64,000 nucleotides of DNA, from NCBI RefSeq assembly GCF_002940665.1, contig NZ_MIGY01000001.1, forward strand, positions 868,001 through 932,000. The letters run 5' to 3'. The translations under genes and the position numbers were made by a program. A model generated the notes under the pieces. It was given only the letters and a program-made list of their open reading frames with translations. It was not told the origin of the DNA and did not search any database. Positions 20,449 to 29,684 of this stretch are shown piece by piece (positions within the stretch are counted from its first letter, which is position 1; every line of letters begins with the position of its first letter). The DNA is from Xanthomonas arboricola. Lineage in GTDB: Bacteria > Pseudomonadota > Gammaproteobacteria > Xanthomonadales > Xanthomonadaceae.

Positions 20449-21272
20449 GGTGACTCTCTCCGTATGGATTCAGCGCGGCGATGCCGGTGCGGCAGCGTCG
20501 AGAGCCGCTTTGCAGCGGTCGCGTTGGACCCTAGCAGCGGCCTTGTATCGGGAGCTATAGCAATTGCGACAGGCCTGGCTCGTCATCTGCGATAGCGGGC
20601 GCCATCCGCCAACCGAAGCGTGCGCAGATCCTCAGTTCGCGACCCAACCGGCAGCGTGACAGGATGTATCGGTCATCTGCATGACGGTACGGTGGACGCA
20701 AATGGTGCAGAGCCACATGGCTGCGGTCTGTGTCTCTGCCGCACCTGCGGCTGCTTGCCCCACGCCCTCTTCGCAGGCATCGGGCGTCCCTGATGGCCGG
20801 GCGCCAGGCTCCCATCGCGCGATGTTCATTCAACGCAACAACGTCAGCGTATTGCCGATCGGCATGCGCATCGGCGAAATGGGGCTGGCCGATCACCGCG
20901 ATGAGGAAGCGACGCTGCCTACAGGCGCATGTGGCCGAAAGCGGACACCAAGCGCAGACACCAAGACATAAACTCCTAGTCGCGGCGTCGTTCACGCAAG
21001 GCGGTCAAACGCCCGGTTGATCGAGGGCGCGGTGTCCTTACCGCTCGCGGGACACATCATGCACTGCTGGCAACCACGCACGCCGATCATCTCGACCGGT
21101 CCTTGCCCGCCCGCCGTCGCGGGACCTCAAGCGGCATGGATGCCGCGCAAGCGCCGACAAGGACGGACTTGCGGCGTCTCCCGCGATGGTGGGCAGGCAA
21201 AAGCTCCGCAACCAAGCCGCAGCCCTGATGCACGCGGCCCACACCTCACCGCATCGTTAGCTCAGTGCAGCG
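20449..21272. other. long spacer, partly dispersed repeat
   Basis: 824 bases without a supportable gene. 20449-21016 shows nothing recognisable beyond the GH12 upstream region. 21017-21230 is a degenerate copy of the dispersed palindromic repeat. Confidence 0.6.
21017..21230 (+). repeat. dispersed palindromic repeat, degenerate copy
   Basis: Contains CGGTGTCCTTACCGCTCGCG, ATCATCTCGACCGGTCCTTG, the GCGGCATGGATGCCGC palindrome (21131-21146) and GACTTGCGGCGT. All are also found, with small changes, at 8751-9312. Parts are missing compared with that locus. Confidence 0.7.
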
Positions 21273-22853
21273 TTATCGCAGCGGCACGTTCAATACCGAT
21301 GGCGTTGCCGTCGGCGACGTAAACGTCACCGTGCCGCCGCCATCGCTGGCATCGGTGTAGCGCACATCGCGCGTGTCGATCACCAGCACCAGGCGCTGCC
21401 CTGCCGGAATCTCCGCAGCAGCCGCTTGCAGTGGCCAATCCAGCGTCACTGCGCGGCCTGCCGTGGTGCCGCGTAGCGTGTACGGTGCATGCGTGATCAG
21501 TTGCGCCACGCCGAATGCGTCCATGCGATACAGATACGCGAACAGGCTCACTTCCGATTGGCTGGGTACCACGGTCACGCGCAACGATGGACTGCCGGCC
21601 AGCCGCCGTGGCGTGCTCGACGGCGCACCCACCCACACTGCCGCGCCGATGCGATTGACCAACGGAATCGACGTGGTGACCGGCACACCGATGCCCTGCA
21701 ACAGACCACTGACCAGTACCACGCCCGAGTCGGCCAACGTCGGCACATCGGTGGCAATGCGCGACTGCCATCCGCTGGCGGTGCCGCCGATCAAGCCGCC
21801 GGTGGGGCTGAGCAACCCGGCCGGTGCGGATAACCCCAGCCGCGTGCTTCCCTGTTGCACCGACGCCCAGTCCGCGTACTCCAGCCATTGCCCGGCACGC
21901 GGCGACAACCGCACCGGTGCTTCGCTGTCCACGCCGTTACGCAGCTGCTTGAGATGACGATCGAACCAGCGCGTGGCCGCCGTATAGACCTCGTTGGGCA
22001 GGCCTAGCGCGCCCGGCAATTCTGCGGTGGCGTGGTCGCCCTGGCTGAGCAGCAACTGCTTGGGTCCGCGCAGCTGGTTGAAGAACGCGATCGTCTGGTT
22101 CGGCGGAAACAGGCCGTCGTTGAAGGCATTGCCCAGCAGCACCGCGGTACCACGCGCATTGAGCGCGGCCACATCGCTTGCCGGGCTGCGCGACGCGGCC
22201 TGCGGCAGGAAGCCCTGCACTGCACCGTCGTAGTCGCCAACTGCAACCCGGGTGCTGATCTGCGCCAGATCCGGGCCGGGACGTCCGGTCAACGCGCCTG
22301 CACCGACCAACAGCCCGACGCCTTGCTGGCTGACGGTGCGATTGGAATACAGCGACGCTTCCAGATCGGCCCAGCCGCTGAGCGCAGCCACGGCCTTGAT
22401 GCGCGGATCGCGCTCGGCCGCCAACAGGCTGATGCCCGCCCCGTAGGAGATGCCCGATGCACCGATCGCATTCGCATTGGCCGGCGTATGTGCCAGCGCC
22501 CAGTCGATCACCGCGCTGACGTCTTCCACCGTGTCGGCGCCGGCAATATCGATCTGCCCGGCCGAATCCCAGAACCCGCGCGAGGTGTAGCTGACGACCA
22601 CGTAGCCATCGCTGGCCAGCTGGGTCGCGCGTCCAAGGTATTCCAGATTCGGCAACGACCAGCTGGCCGGCATCACGATCAACGGAAACGGCCCGCTGCC
22701 CTGCCCCTGCGGCACCAGCACCAGCGCGCCCATCGGCGCACCATCCCAGCCGGGAATCCGTTCGTAGGTCTTGCTGAAAGCGCCCGCCACCGCCGACGCC
22801 GATGCCACCAGCAACGCCAAGGCGGCGATGCCTCCGATCCAATGCTTGTTCAT
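21273..22853 (-). CDS. secreted S15-type alpha/beta hydrolase (CocE/PepX-like)
   Basis: A 526-residue protein with signal peptide (cleavage near ASAVAGA). The hydrolase domain has the nucleophile elbow GISYGAG, a later [11 protein letters not shown] supplying the Asp, and SQGDHATAE supplying the His. A C-terminal jelly roll of about 220 residues (from roughly 300) is like that of X-Pro dipeptidyl-peptidases and cocaine esterase. Substrate not assignable. The ATG at 22853 is preceded by GGGAGAGA; the frame runs on upstream only because the heptad array lacks stops. Confidence 0.85.
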   Translation of the reverse strand: MNKHWIGGIAALALLVASASAVAGAFSKTYERIPGWDGAPMGALVLVPQGQGSGPFPLIVMPASWSLPNLEYLGRATQLASDGYVVVSYTSRGFWDSAGQIDIAGADTVEDVSAVIDWALAHTPANANAIGASGISYGAGISLLAAERDPRIKAVAALSGWADLEASLYSNRTVSQQGVGLLVGAGALTGRPGPDLAQISTRVAVGDYDGAVQGFLPQAASRSPASDVAALNARGTAVLLGNAFNDGLFPPNQTIAFFNQLRGPKQLLLSQGDHATAELPGALGLPNEVYTAATRWFDRHLKQLRNGVDSEAPVRLSPRAGQWLEYADWASVQQGSTRLGLSAPAGLLSPTGGLIGGTASGWQSRIATDVPTLADSGVVLVSGLLQGIGVPVTTSIPLVNRIGAAVWVGAPSSTPRRLAGSPSLRVTVVPSQSEVSLFAYLYRMDAFGVAQLITHAPYTLRGTTAGRAVTLDWPLQAAAAEIPAGQRLVLVIDTRDVRYTDASDGGGTVTFTSPTATPSVLNVPLR

Positions 22854-23272
22854 GCGGATCTCTCCCACGCAAGGCCAGGCCGGGATGGCCCAGCGGCAAC
22901 TGCCATGCATCCGTGGTTCGGGGGAGAACGTCGCGAACGTACCAGACGGTACGGTATGGCTCAAGGGGCGGGAATCGGGAATCGGGAATCGGGATTTGGG
23001 ATTTGGGATTTGGGATTTGGGATTTGGGATTTGGGATTTGGGATTTGGGATTTGGGATTTGGGATTTGGGATTCGGGATTCGGGATTCGGGATTCGGGAA
23101 TCGGGAATCGGGATTCGGGAGGCGGGAGGCGGGAGGCGGGAGGCGGGTGCGTGCGCATCGCAATCGCCGGCTCGCAACTGGAAACAGCGTGCGCTTATCG
23201 CCTGGCCGCTCCAGACCCGCAGACGTTGGCTGCGATGCAGCACGCTTGCGCAACGCCTCCCGCGCGCTCAGC
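22854..23272. other. spacer between hydrolase and thiL dominated by a minisatellite
   Basis: 419 bases. 22970-23144 is the heptad array. The remainder shows no gene; the hydrolase promoter must lie between about 22854 and the array or within it. Confidence 0.6.
22970..23144 (+). repeat. 25-unit heptanucleotide tandem array (GGGNNNN)
   Basis: Exactly 25 consecutive 7-base units. In order: 3 GGGAATC, 11 GGGATTT, 4 GGGATTC, 2 GGGAATC, 1 GGGATTC, 4 GGGAGGC. Every unit begins with GGG separated by 4-base loops, the textbook spacing for G-quadruplex formation on the plus strand. The G-rich strand is the template for the minus-strand hydrolase and the non-transcribed side past thiL. Confidence 0.95.
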
Positions 23273-24247
23273 TCAGCCGACGAAATGCTGATACCCGCGC
23301 CGCGGCGGCTGCCACGGGTTGCCGTCGGCGTCGTGGACCACCACCCCCGGCGTGGCGACGATCTGGCCGATGCGCGTCGCCGCGACGCCGGCGAAGTCCA
23401 TCGCCTGCACCACCGCGTCGCGGTGTTGCACGGCGGCGGTGAAGCACAGCTCGTAGTCGTCGCCGCCGCCGAGTTGCCAGCCGATGCATTGCAGCGCGCT
23501 GATCCCGGTGCTGCACGGCATCGCCGGCAGTGCCGCCAGCGCCAGCTGCGCGCCCACGCCGCTGCGTTCGCACAGATGGCCCAGATCGGCCAGCAAGCCG
23601 TCGGAGACGTCCACACAGGCATGCGCAAGCCCGCGCAAGCGCAGCCCGGCCTGCACACGCGGCTGCGGGCGCAACAGGCGACCGCGCCAAAGTTCGTGCA
23701 AGGGGTCGGCCGCCGCACAGGTCACGTCCAGCTGGCCGGCTTGCCACAGCGACAACGCCGCCGCCGCCTCGCCCGGCGCGCCGGTCACCCACACATCGTC
23801 GCCCACACGCGCACCATCGCGACGCAGCGCCGCACCCGGCGGCAGGCTACCGATCGCAGTCACTGCACACGCCAACGGCCCGCGCGTGGTGTCGCCACCG
23901 ACCAGCGCAATGGCATGCGCATCGGCCAGTGCAAAAAATCCATCGGCGAACGCATCGACCCACTCGACATCGTCGTGCGGCAACGACAGCGACAAGGTGC
24001 ACCAGCGCGGTTGCGCACCCATCGCGGCCAGATCGGACAGATTGACCGCCAGCGTCTTCCAGCCCAGATCCTCGGCACGCGTCTCGTGCGGGAAATGCAC
24101 GCCCGCATTGAGCGTATCGGCAGTGATCGCCAGCTGCTCGCCTGGCGGCGGCTGCAGCAATGCCGCATCGTCGCCAATCCCCAGCGGCACATCCGCACGC
24201 GCCGCGATGCGCGCGCGCAAGCGGGCAATCAGATCGAATTCGGGCAT
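23273..24247 (-). CDS. thiL: thiamine-monophosphate kinase
   Basis: A 324-residue enzyme of the AIR-synthase fold that phosphorylates thiamine monophosphate to the diphosphate cofactor. Family blocks are IGDDAALL near residue 25, [42 protein letters not shown] and [10 protein letters not shown]. Homology begins at MPEFDLI, so ATG 24247 is used. It is last in the riboflavin-nusB set, separated from nusB by a 117-base G-rich inverted heptad element. Confidence 0.93.
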   Translation of the reverse strand: MPEFDLIARLRARIAARADVPLGIGDDAALLQPPPGEQLAITADTLNAGVHFPHETRAEDLGWKTLAVNLSDLAAMGAQPRWCTLSLSLPHDDVEWVDAFADGFFALADAHAIALVGGDTTRGPLACAVTAIGSLPPGAALRRDGARVGDDVWVTGAPGEAAAALSLWQAGQLDVTCAAADPLHELWRGRLLRPQPRVQAGLRLRGLAHACVDVSDGLLADLGHLCERSGVGAQLALAALPAMPCSTGISALQCIGWQLGGGDDYELCFTAAVQHRDAVVQAMDFAGVAATRIGQIVATPGVVVHDADGNPWQPPRRGYQHFVG

Positions 24248-24357
24248 GGGGACGGGAATCGGGAGAAGGGAATCGGGAATCGGGAATCGCAAAAGCACAT
24301 CAGGAGATATCGGAGATGGTGCTCTTACAATTCCCCATTCCCGACTCCCCATTCCCG
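24248..24357. repeat. GGGAATC heptads in inverted arrangement
   Basis: GGGAATC-type units on the plus strand at 24254-24289 face complementary CCCATTCCCG units at 24334-24357. The nusB-thiL spacer could therefore fold into a long hairpin in RNA. Confidence 0.7.
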
Positions 24358-24364
24358 CGGCGCC

Positions 24365-24853
24365 TCAGGCGCCGCTGGCGCCGCTGGCGCCCGATTCCAG
24401 CTTGCGCCACTCGACAGAGGCGCGATCCAGCACGCCATTGACGTAGGTGTGGCCATGCTCGGAGCCGAAGCGCTTGGCGGTTTCGATCGCTTCGTTGATC
24501 ACCACGCGGTACGGCACGTCCTGGCGATACAGCAGTTCGTAGGCGGCCAGGCGCAGCACCGCGCGTTCGATCGCGTCGACCTCTTCCACGCCGCGATCCA
24601 GATACGGCGTCAGCGCGGTGTCGAGCTCGGCACGGTTGCTCAGCACGCCTTCGACCAGGTTTTCGAAATAGGCCTGATCGGCCACTTCGTGCGCCTGCTC
24701 GTGCGCAAACTGGGAGATCACCTGCTTGGCGAACCCGCCGGAAATCTGCCAGGCATATACCGCCTGCAAGGCACGCCGGCGCGCGCGCGAACGCAGCACC
24801 GGGTCGATGCCGTCGCGACGGACGTGGCGGGCGTGTCCACCGGACTTGCTCAT
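24365..24853 (-). CDS. nusB: transcription antitermination factor NusB
   Basis: A 162-residue all-helical RNA-binding protein that joins NusE on boxA RNA to suppress termination in rRNA operons. Typical blocks are [46 protein letters not shown] and the C-terminal [16 protein letters not shown]. It ends in a short SGASGASGA tail. The start overlaps the ribH stop by 4 bases; ribH-nusB coupling is common in proteobacteria. Confidence 0.95.
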   Translation of the reverse strand: MSKSGGHARHVRRDGIDPVLRSRARRRALQAVYAWQISGGFAKQVISQFAHEQAHEVADQAYFENLVEGVLSNRAELDTALTPYLDRGVEEVDAIERAVLRLAAYELLYRQDVPYRVVINEAIETAKRFGSEHGHTYVNGVLDRASVEWRKLESGASGASGA

Positions 24854-25314
24854 GGCAACAACTCCATCAAATTGACCAGTTCCAATGCCGCAAGCGCGCA
24901 TTCTTCGCCCTTGTTGCCATGGCTGCCGCCGGCACGCGCCTCGGCATCTTCCACACGCTCGACCGCCAGCACGCCGTTGAGCACCGGGACGCCGGTCTGC
25001 AACTGCACGCTCATCAGGCCTTCGGCGCACAGGTCGGCAACGTGTTCGTAGTGGCGGGTGTCGCCGCGGATCACGCAGCCCAGCGCGATGATCGCCGCAT
25101 GCTGGCCGGATTGCCCCAGGCGGTTGGCGGCGATCGGAATTTCCCAGGCGCCCGGCACGCGGACCACGTCGATGGCGTCCTCGCCGATGCCGTTGCCGGC
25201 CAGGCTCTGGCGCGCACCGGTGACCAGCGCGTCGGTGATGCGGGCATTCCAGCGGCTGGCGACGATCGCAAAGCGCGCGGTGGTGGGGCGGAGATCGCCT
25301 TCGTAGTGGGTCAT
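24850..25314 (-). CDS. ribH: 6,7-dimethyl-8-ribityllumazine synthase
   Basis: A 154-residue lumazine synthase that condenses 3,4-dihydroxy-2-butanone 4-phosphate with the ribitylamino-uracil to give the riboflavin precursor; it assembles into icosahedral or pentameric shells. Motifs are [12 protein letters not shown], the RVPGAWEIP substrate loop, [14 protein letters not shown] with the catalytic His, and GVLAVE. ATG 25314 preferred over a TTG four codons upstream. Part of the FMN-riboswitch operon, after a 256-base spacer from ribB. Confidence 0.94.
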   Translation of the reverse strand: MTHYEGDLRPTTARFAIVASRWNARITDALVTGARQSLAGNGIGEDAIDVVRVPGAWEIPIAANRLGQSGQHAAIIALGCVIRGDTRHYEHVADLCAEGLMSVQLQTGVPVLNGVLAVERVEDAEARAGGSHGNKGEECALAALELVNLMELLP

Positions 25315-25570
25315 GCGGGTCGGCAACTCGAGGGGGCGGCAAGTTTAACAGCTGCCGGGGCCTGGCCCGGCCGGTGCGTGCCGGCCGGGCTGCCGAAGCA
25401 GCCCCGGCCATGTCGTCAGGAAACGATTTGGGAGCGCGCAGCACAGGCTGGTGCGGCGCGCAGCTGGCGTGGTCGATGCGCGACAACCGCGCGAACCGCT
25501 CGACCAGCGCGGTTCCTGCGGCGCGTCCGCCAACCACCGGACAGCGGCGACTCCAGGCCGCCAGCGTGTC

Positions 25571-26710
25571 TCAGGGCAGCGCGGCCGCCGGCACCGAGCG
25601 CACGCCTGCGCCGGGGTGGCATTCGAGGTACTCCACCACCTCCAGCCCGAACCCGGCCAGGCCCACCTGACGCCGCGGCGTGCCCAGCACGCGCAGCTTG
25701 CCCAGGCCCAATTCGGCCAGGATCTGCGCGCCGGCCCCGTTGCGCCGCCACTGGCTGACGTCCTTGGCGTTTGTGGCCGCTTCCGGTTGCTGGCGCAGCC
25801 GCGCCAGCAAGGATTCGCTGTCGCGCGGTGCCGACAGCACCACCATCACGCCCTGCCCTTCGGCGGCGATCGCACGCAAGGCATCGGTGGCCGGCACACC
25901 GAAGTCATCGCGCTGCCAATGCAGCAGGTCGGCCAGCGGGTTTTCCACCTGCACGCGCACCAGCGTCGGTGTGTGCGGATCGGCAGTGCCGCGCACCAGC
26001 GCAAAATGCAGATCGTGCGCGATGCGGTCGCGGTAGGTTACCAGCGTGAACGGGCCGAACTCGGTACTGATCTCACGTTCGTCAACGCGCTCGACGGTGT
26101 GCTCGTTGGCCAGGCGATAGGCGATCAGGTCGGCGATCGACCCCATCTTCAGCCCGTGCTCGCGCGCGAACACTTCCAGCTGCGGACGCCGCGCCATGCT
26201 GCCATCCGGGTTGAGCACTTCCACCAGCACGCCGGCCGGTTCCAGCCCGGCCAGCATCGGCAGGTCGCTGGCCGCCTCGGTGTGGCCGGCGCGGGTGAGC
26301 ACGCCGCCGGGCTGCGAGATCAACGGGAAAATATGCCCCGGCTGGCTCAGATCCTGCGGCTTGGCATCCGGCCGCACCGCGGTGCGCACGGTGTGCGCGC
26401 GGTCGTAGGCGGAGATGCCGGTGGTCACGCCTTCGGCCGCCTCGATGCTGACGGTGAAGTTGGTCTGGAACTGCGCGGTGTTGTTGCGCACCATCGGCGC
26501 CAGGCCGAGCTGCGCACAGCGCTCGCGGGTCAGCGACAGACACACCAGCCCGCGCGCGTGGGTCACCATGAAGTTGATGTCCGACGGCTTGACCAGCTCG
26601 GCGGCCATGATCAGATCGCCTTCGTTCTCGCGGTCCTCGTCATCGACGATCACCACCATGCGGCCGGCGCGCAGTTCCTCGATCAATTCCGGAACGGGTG
26701 CGAAATTCAT
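25571..26710 (-). CDS. ribB: 3,4-dihydroxy-2-butanone 4-phosphate synthase with degenerate RibA-like domain
   Basis: A 379-residue protein. The N-terminal half (about 1-205) is an intact DHBP synthase converting ribulose 5-phosphate to the four-carbon riboflavin precursor: DDEDRENEGDLI (23-34), THARGLVCLSL, RAGHTEAASDL. The C-terminal half aligns with GTP cyclohydrolase II but lacks the zinc cysteines, showing VQVENPLADLLHW where SECLTGDVF is expected and no CDC motif. This is the RibBX arrangement; a separate ribA should exist elsewhere. The start overlaps the ribE stop by 4 bases. Confidence 0.92.
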   Translation of the reverse strand: MNFAPVPELIEELRAGRMVVIVDDEDRENEGDLIMAAELVKPSDINFMVTHARGLVCLSLTRERCAQLGLAPMVRNNTAQFQTNFTVSIEAAEGVTTGISAYDRAHTVRTAVRPDAKPQDLSQPGHIFPLISQPGGVLTRAGHTEAASDLPMLAGLEPAGVLVEVLNPDGSMARRPQLEVFAREHGLKMGSIADLIAYRLANEHTVERVDEREISTEFGPFTLVTYRDRIAHDLHFALVRGTADPHTPTLVRVQVENPLADLLHWQRDDFGVPATDALRAIAAEGQGVMVVLSAPRDSESLLARLRQQPEAATNAKDVSQWRRNGAGAQILAELGLGKLRVLGTPRRQVGLAGFGLEVVEYLECHPGAGVRSVPAAALP

Positions 26711-27309
26711 GCCGCACCCCGCGTGCCGAGCAGGCGTTCGACATAACGCGCCACCAGATCGATCTCCAGATTCACCGCCGCGCCAACCGCGGTCTGCGCA
26801 AACGCGGTGTTGGCCACCGTGTGCGGAATCAACGCGACTTCGAAGCCGTCCTCGTCCACGTCGTTGACGGTCAGGCTGACCCCGTCCACGCAGATCGAGC
26901 CCTTCTTGGCGACATAGCGCAATACCCCCGGCGGGGCGGCAAACCGCCAACGCTGCGCACGCGCATCGCCATGCACCGACTGCACCTGGCCCAGACCGTC
27001 GACATGCCCGCTGACCAGATGCCCGCCGAGGCGGTCGGTCGGGCGCATCGCGCGCTCCAGATTGAGCACCGCGCCTTCCGGCAAGGCGCCCAACGTGGTC
27101 AGCGACAGGGTTTCGGTGGAGGCATCGGCCTGGAAGCTGCCGGCATCGAAGGCGATCACGGTCAGGCACACGCCGTTGACCGCGATGCTCTCGCCCAATT
27201 GCACCGCTTCGAACGGCAGGCTGCCGGTGGCGAAGGTGAAACGCACATCGCCACCTTGCGGCTGGCGCGCCGCCAGACGGCCGACGCCTTCGATGATTCC
27301 GGTAAACAT
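26707..27309 (-). CDS. ribE: riboflavin synthase, alpha subunit
   Basis: A 200-residue enzyme that dismutates two lumazine molecules to riboflavin. Two tandem Lum-binding barrels are visible, each with the repeat signature: MFTGIIEGVG ... SIAVNGVCLTV in the first and GGHLVSGHVDG ... SICVDGVSLTV in the second. GGAGG lies 6 bases before the ATG. It is the first gene after the FMN riboswitch and is coupled to ribB. Confidence 0.95.
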   Translation of the reverse strand: MFTGIIEGVGRLAARQPQGGDVRFTFATGSLPFEAVQLGESIAVNGVCLTVIAFDAGSFQADASTETLSLTTLGALPEGAVLNLERAMRPTDRLGGHLVSGHVDGLGQVQSVHGDARAQRWRFAAPPGVLRYVAKKGSICVDGVSLTVNDVDEDGFEVALIPHTVANTAFAQTAVGAAVNLEIDLVARYVERLLGTRGAA

Positions 27310-27474
27310 CAGCGCACCTCCGTCGTTGATGACGACAGCACGGACGGAGTGCGGTAGAAGATCGCGACGCAGCGCGACGGGTGACGCATGGACATAGTCG
27401 TTTCTCGCAGGAGTTGAGCGAAAAACGCCACAAGGCAAACAGGCGCGCGCGCAGCCGCAAGGCTACGCGTTGGC

Positions 27475-27647
27475 CGTCTTCTTTCATCCGGACTATACCG
27501 TCGGCCCCGGCATCGCACCGGATCTGCTGACCTTGCCCAGCGGGGGTGTCGCGTTGGTCCGCTCAACCCTGGAGTGCAAGCGCTCGCGGGCTCGCATGCT
27601 TGCGCATGCCTACCGCCGGTGGGGAATCGCACCCCGCCCTGAAGACG
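27475..27647 (-). promoter_or_regulatory. FMN riboswitch (RFN element)
   Basis: Read on the minus strand the element opens with CGTCTTCAGGGCGGGGTG and ATTCCCCACCGGCGGTA. GCCCGCGAGCG and GGTCAGCAGATCCGGTG follow, and it closes with GTATAGTCCGGATGAAAG and AGAAGACG, which pairs with the opening. These are the conserved RFN segments in order. It lies 165 bases upstream of ribE and should repress ribE-ribB-ribH when FMN is plentiful. Confidence 0.96.
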
Positions 27648-27868
27648 TTTGTGAGTACCGGCGAACCGGCGTGCAAAGTCTAACAGGGCACATCGGCGCG
27701 ATGGCCAAGTGTGAGCGCAGGCTGGCAGGACACTGCGTCATGTCGGGAAATCCCCCATAGCCAGGATTGTGAAGGATCTGTTAATTTACGCGCCGCGACG
27801 GGAGACGTCGCTTTTTCCATCCCGCAACGGGACGGAGACACGGACATCAATTCGGAGAGAGACATCCA

Positions 27869-28492
27869 ATGCGTAACACCCTGATTCTGGCTGCCCTGCT
27901 GGCCGCCGCACCGTTTGCCGCCTCGGCCGAAGGCCTGAGCTATTCCTATGTCGAAGGCGGCTGGAACCGGACCGAAATCAACGTCAACGACGAATCGGAC
28001 GACATCGACGGCGGCTACATCCGCGGCTCATGGCAGATTGCCCAGCCGGTGTACCTGCTGGCCAGCTACGAGCGTGCCACCAAGGACTACAACCTCGGCA
28101 GCGGCTTCGTGATCGACGGCACCCTGCAGCAGGCCACCGTGGGTATCGGTTACCGCCAGGAAATGACCGAGCGCGTGGAGTTCACCGCCGACATCAGCGT
28201 GCTGCGCACCAAGGTCGAATCCGATCTGCGCCTGCGCGGCCGTTCGATCGACAACGCGTCCGACTCGACCAACCTGGGCTTCGCCAACCTGGGCCTGCGC
28301 GGCAAGCCCTCGCCACGGACCGAAGCCTGGATCAAGGCCGGCTACATCGACGGCAGCGACGTGGACGAAGGCGAGTTTGTCGGCACCCTGGGTGGTCAGG
28401 TCAACTTCACCCGCACCTGGGGCCTGGTTGCCGAAGCGCAGTTCGTCGACAACGCCAACCAGTACAAGGTCGGCGTGCGCGCAAGCTTCTGA
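27869..28492 (+). CDS. Ax21-family outer-membrane beta-barrel protein
   Basis: A 207-residue protein with signal peptide (cleavage near AASAEG) and alternating beta-strand pattern ending in VRASF with terminal Phe, as for small outer-membrane barrels. The early LSYSYVEGGW and the general layout resemble the Xanthomonas Ax21 family, associated with outer-membrane vesicles, motility and biofilm. GGAGAGAG precedes the ATG. A strong terminator follows, so it is monocistronic. Confidence 0.8.
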   Translation: MRNTLILAALLAAAPFAASAEGLSYSYVEGGWNRTEINVNDESDDIDGGYIRGSWQIAQPVYLLASYERATKDYNLGSGFVIDGTLQQATVGIGYRQEMTERVEFTADISVLRTKVESDLRLRGRSIDNASDSTNLGFANLGLRGKPSPRTEAWIKAGYIDGSDVDEGEFVGTLGGQVNFTRTWGLVAEAQFVDNANQYKVGVRASF

Positions 28493-28515
28493 TCGACGCG
28501 TCGCGCAGAGATACC

Positions 28516-28540
28516 AAGGCCCCGCATGCGGGGCCTTTTT
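28516..28540 (+). terminator. intrinsic terminator after the Ax21-like gene
   Basis: Perfect 22-base palindrome AAGGCCCCGCA/TGCGGGGCCTT at 28516-28537 followed by TTTTT (28536-28540). It lies 24 bases past the stop and would also protect against read-through toward ribD on the other strand. Confidence 0.9.
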
Positions 28541-28589
28541 CATGCGCGCAACAGCACAGCCGCGCTGCATCGCGCACGCCATGCAGCGC

Positions 28590-29684
28590 TCACCCGGCAG
28601 CGACCGGCGCATAGCGCAGACGCAGATCCTGACCCAGCTGGCGCACATCCAGCAGCTGCAACGCAGCGCGCTGCGCCATCGTCTCGATGCCAAGCCCCGC
28701 CAGCAGCGGCCTGGCGGTGTCGCCCAGCAGTACCGGTGCCATGTAGACCAACAGTTCGTCGACCAGCCCGGCCTGCAGCAGCGCACCGCCCAGCGTTGCG
28801 CCGGCTTCCACATGCACCTCGTTGATGCCGCGCTCGCCAAGCAGGGCCAACACCGCCGCCAGGTCGAAGCGGCCGGCATGTAACGGCATCGCAAGGAACT
28901 GCGCATCGTCCAGTGCCGGCGCGGCCACATCCTCGCCATGCAGATACAGCGTTGGCGCATCGCCCTGACGCATGTTCCTGCACGCCAACGTTCGCAGCCC
29001 GGCATCAAGCACCACGCGCAGCGGCGGCACGAACGGCGTGTCCTCGCCCAACCGCACCGTCATGGAGGGGTCGTCGGCCAGCACCGTGCCCGCACCCGTG
29101 AGGATCGCGCCCGCACGCGCACGCCAGCGCTGCACATCCGCGCGCGCGTCACTTCCGGTGATCCATTTGGACTCACCGCTGGCCAGCGCAGTACGTCCAT
29201 CCATGCTGGCGCCGAGCTTGACCCGCAGCCATGGCCTGCCCCGCTCCACCCGCGACAGAAATCCCTGGTTGAGCGCGCGCGCCTGTGTTTGCAGGACGCC
29301 GCTGAGCACCTCGATCCCGGCCGCGCGCAGCAGCGCAAACCCGCCGCCGTTGACCTGCGGAAACGGGTCGGCCATCGCCGCGACCACACGCGCCACGCCT
29401 GCATCGATCAGGGCCAGCGCACAGGGCGGCGTGCGTCCGTAGTGCGCACACGGCTCCAGCGTCACGTAAGCGGTGGCGCCGCGCGCCTGCGCGCCGGCCG
29501 CGCGCAGCGCGAACACTTCCGCATGCGGGCCACCGGCACGTTGATGAAAGCCTTCGCCCACGCACACGCCATCGCGCACGATCACGCAGCCAACCATCGG
29601 ATTGGGGCGGGTGGTGCAGGCGCCGCGCTCGGCCAGGCGCAATGCCTGCGCCATCCAGCGGTGATCGTCGGCCGTTGCGCTCAT
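28590..29684 (-). CDS. ribD: bifunctional riboflavin deaminase/reductase
   Basis: A 364-residue enzyme doing the second and third steps of riboflavin synthesis. The N-terminal deaminase (1-145) has the zinc motif PHAEVFAL with TLEPCAHYGRTPPC. The C-terminal reductase (150-364) has KLGASMDGRTA, WITGSDARADVQRWR and HVEAGATLGGALL. It overlaps the upstream GNAT gene by 4 bases and is not under the FMN riboswitch seen at 27475; it lies on the glyA-nrdR-GNAT side of the Ax21 gene. Confidence 0.95.
   Translation of the reverse strand: MSATADDHRWMAQALRLAERGACTTRPNPMVGCVIVRDGVCVGEGFHQRAGGPHAEVFALRAAGAQARGATAYVTLEPCAHYGRTPPCALALIDAGVARVVAAMADPFPQVNGGGFALLRAAGIEVLSGVLQTQARALNQGFLSRVERGRPWLRVKLGASMDGRTALASGESKWITGSDARADVQRWRARAGAILTGAGTVLADDPSMTVRLGEDTPFVPPLRVVLDAGLRTLACRNMRQGDAPTLYLHGEDVAAPALDDAQFLAMPLHAGRFDLAAVLALLGERGINEVHVEAGATLGGALLQAGLVDELLVYMAPVLLGDTARPLLAGLGIETMAQRAALQLLDVRQLGQDLRLRYAPVAAG

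Noticed and set aside
20555-20995. 146-codon minus-strand frame in a long spacer
   Set aside because: Cys/Arg-rich sequence with no family resemblance, no ribosome binding site and overlapping frames on the other strand; not enough to call a gene.
22970-23144. CRISPR array
   Set aside because: Units are 7 bases with no spacers and no cas genes nearby; it is a minisatellite.
22771-23442. Open frames crossing the heptad array
   Set aside because: They exist only because seven-base units without stops are open in several frames; the translated products are simple repeats.
26698-27357. 219-codon plus-strand frame opposite ribE
   Set aside because: Antisense shadow of riboflavin synthase.
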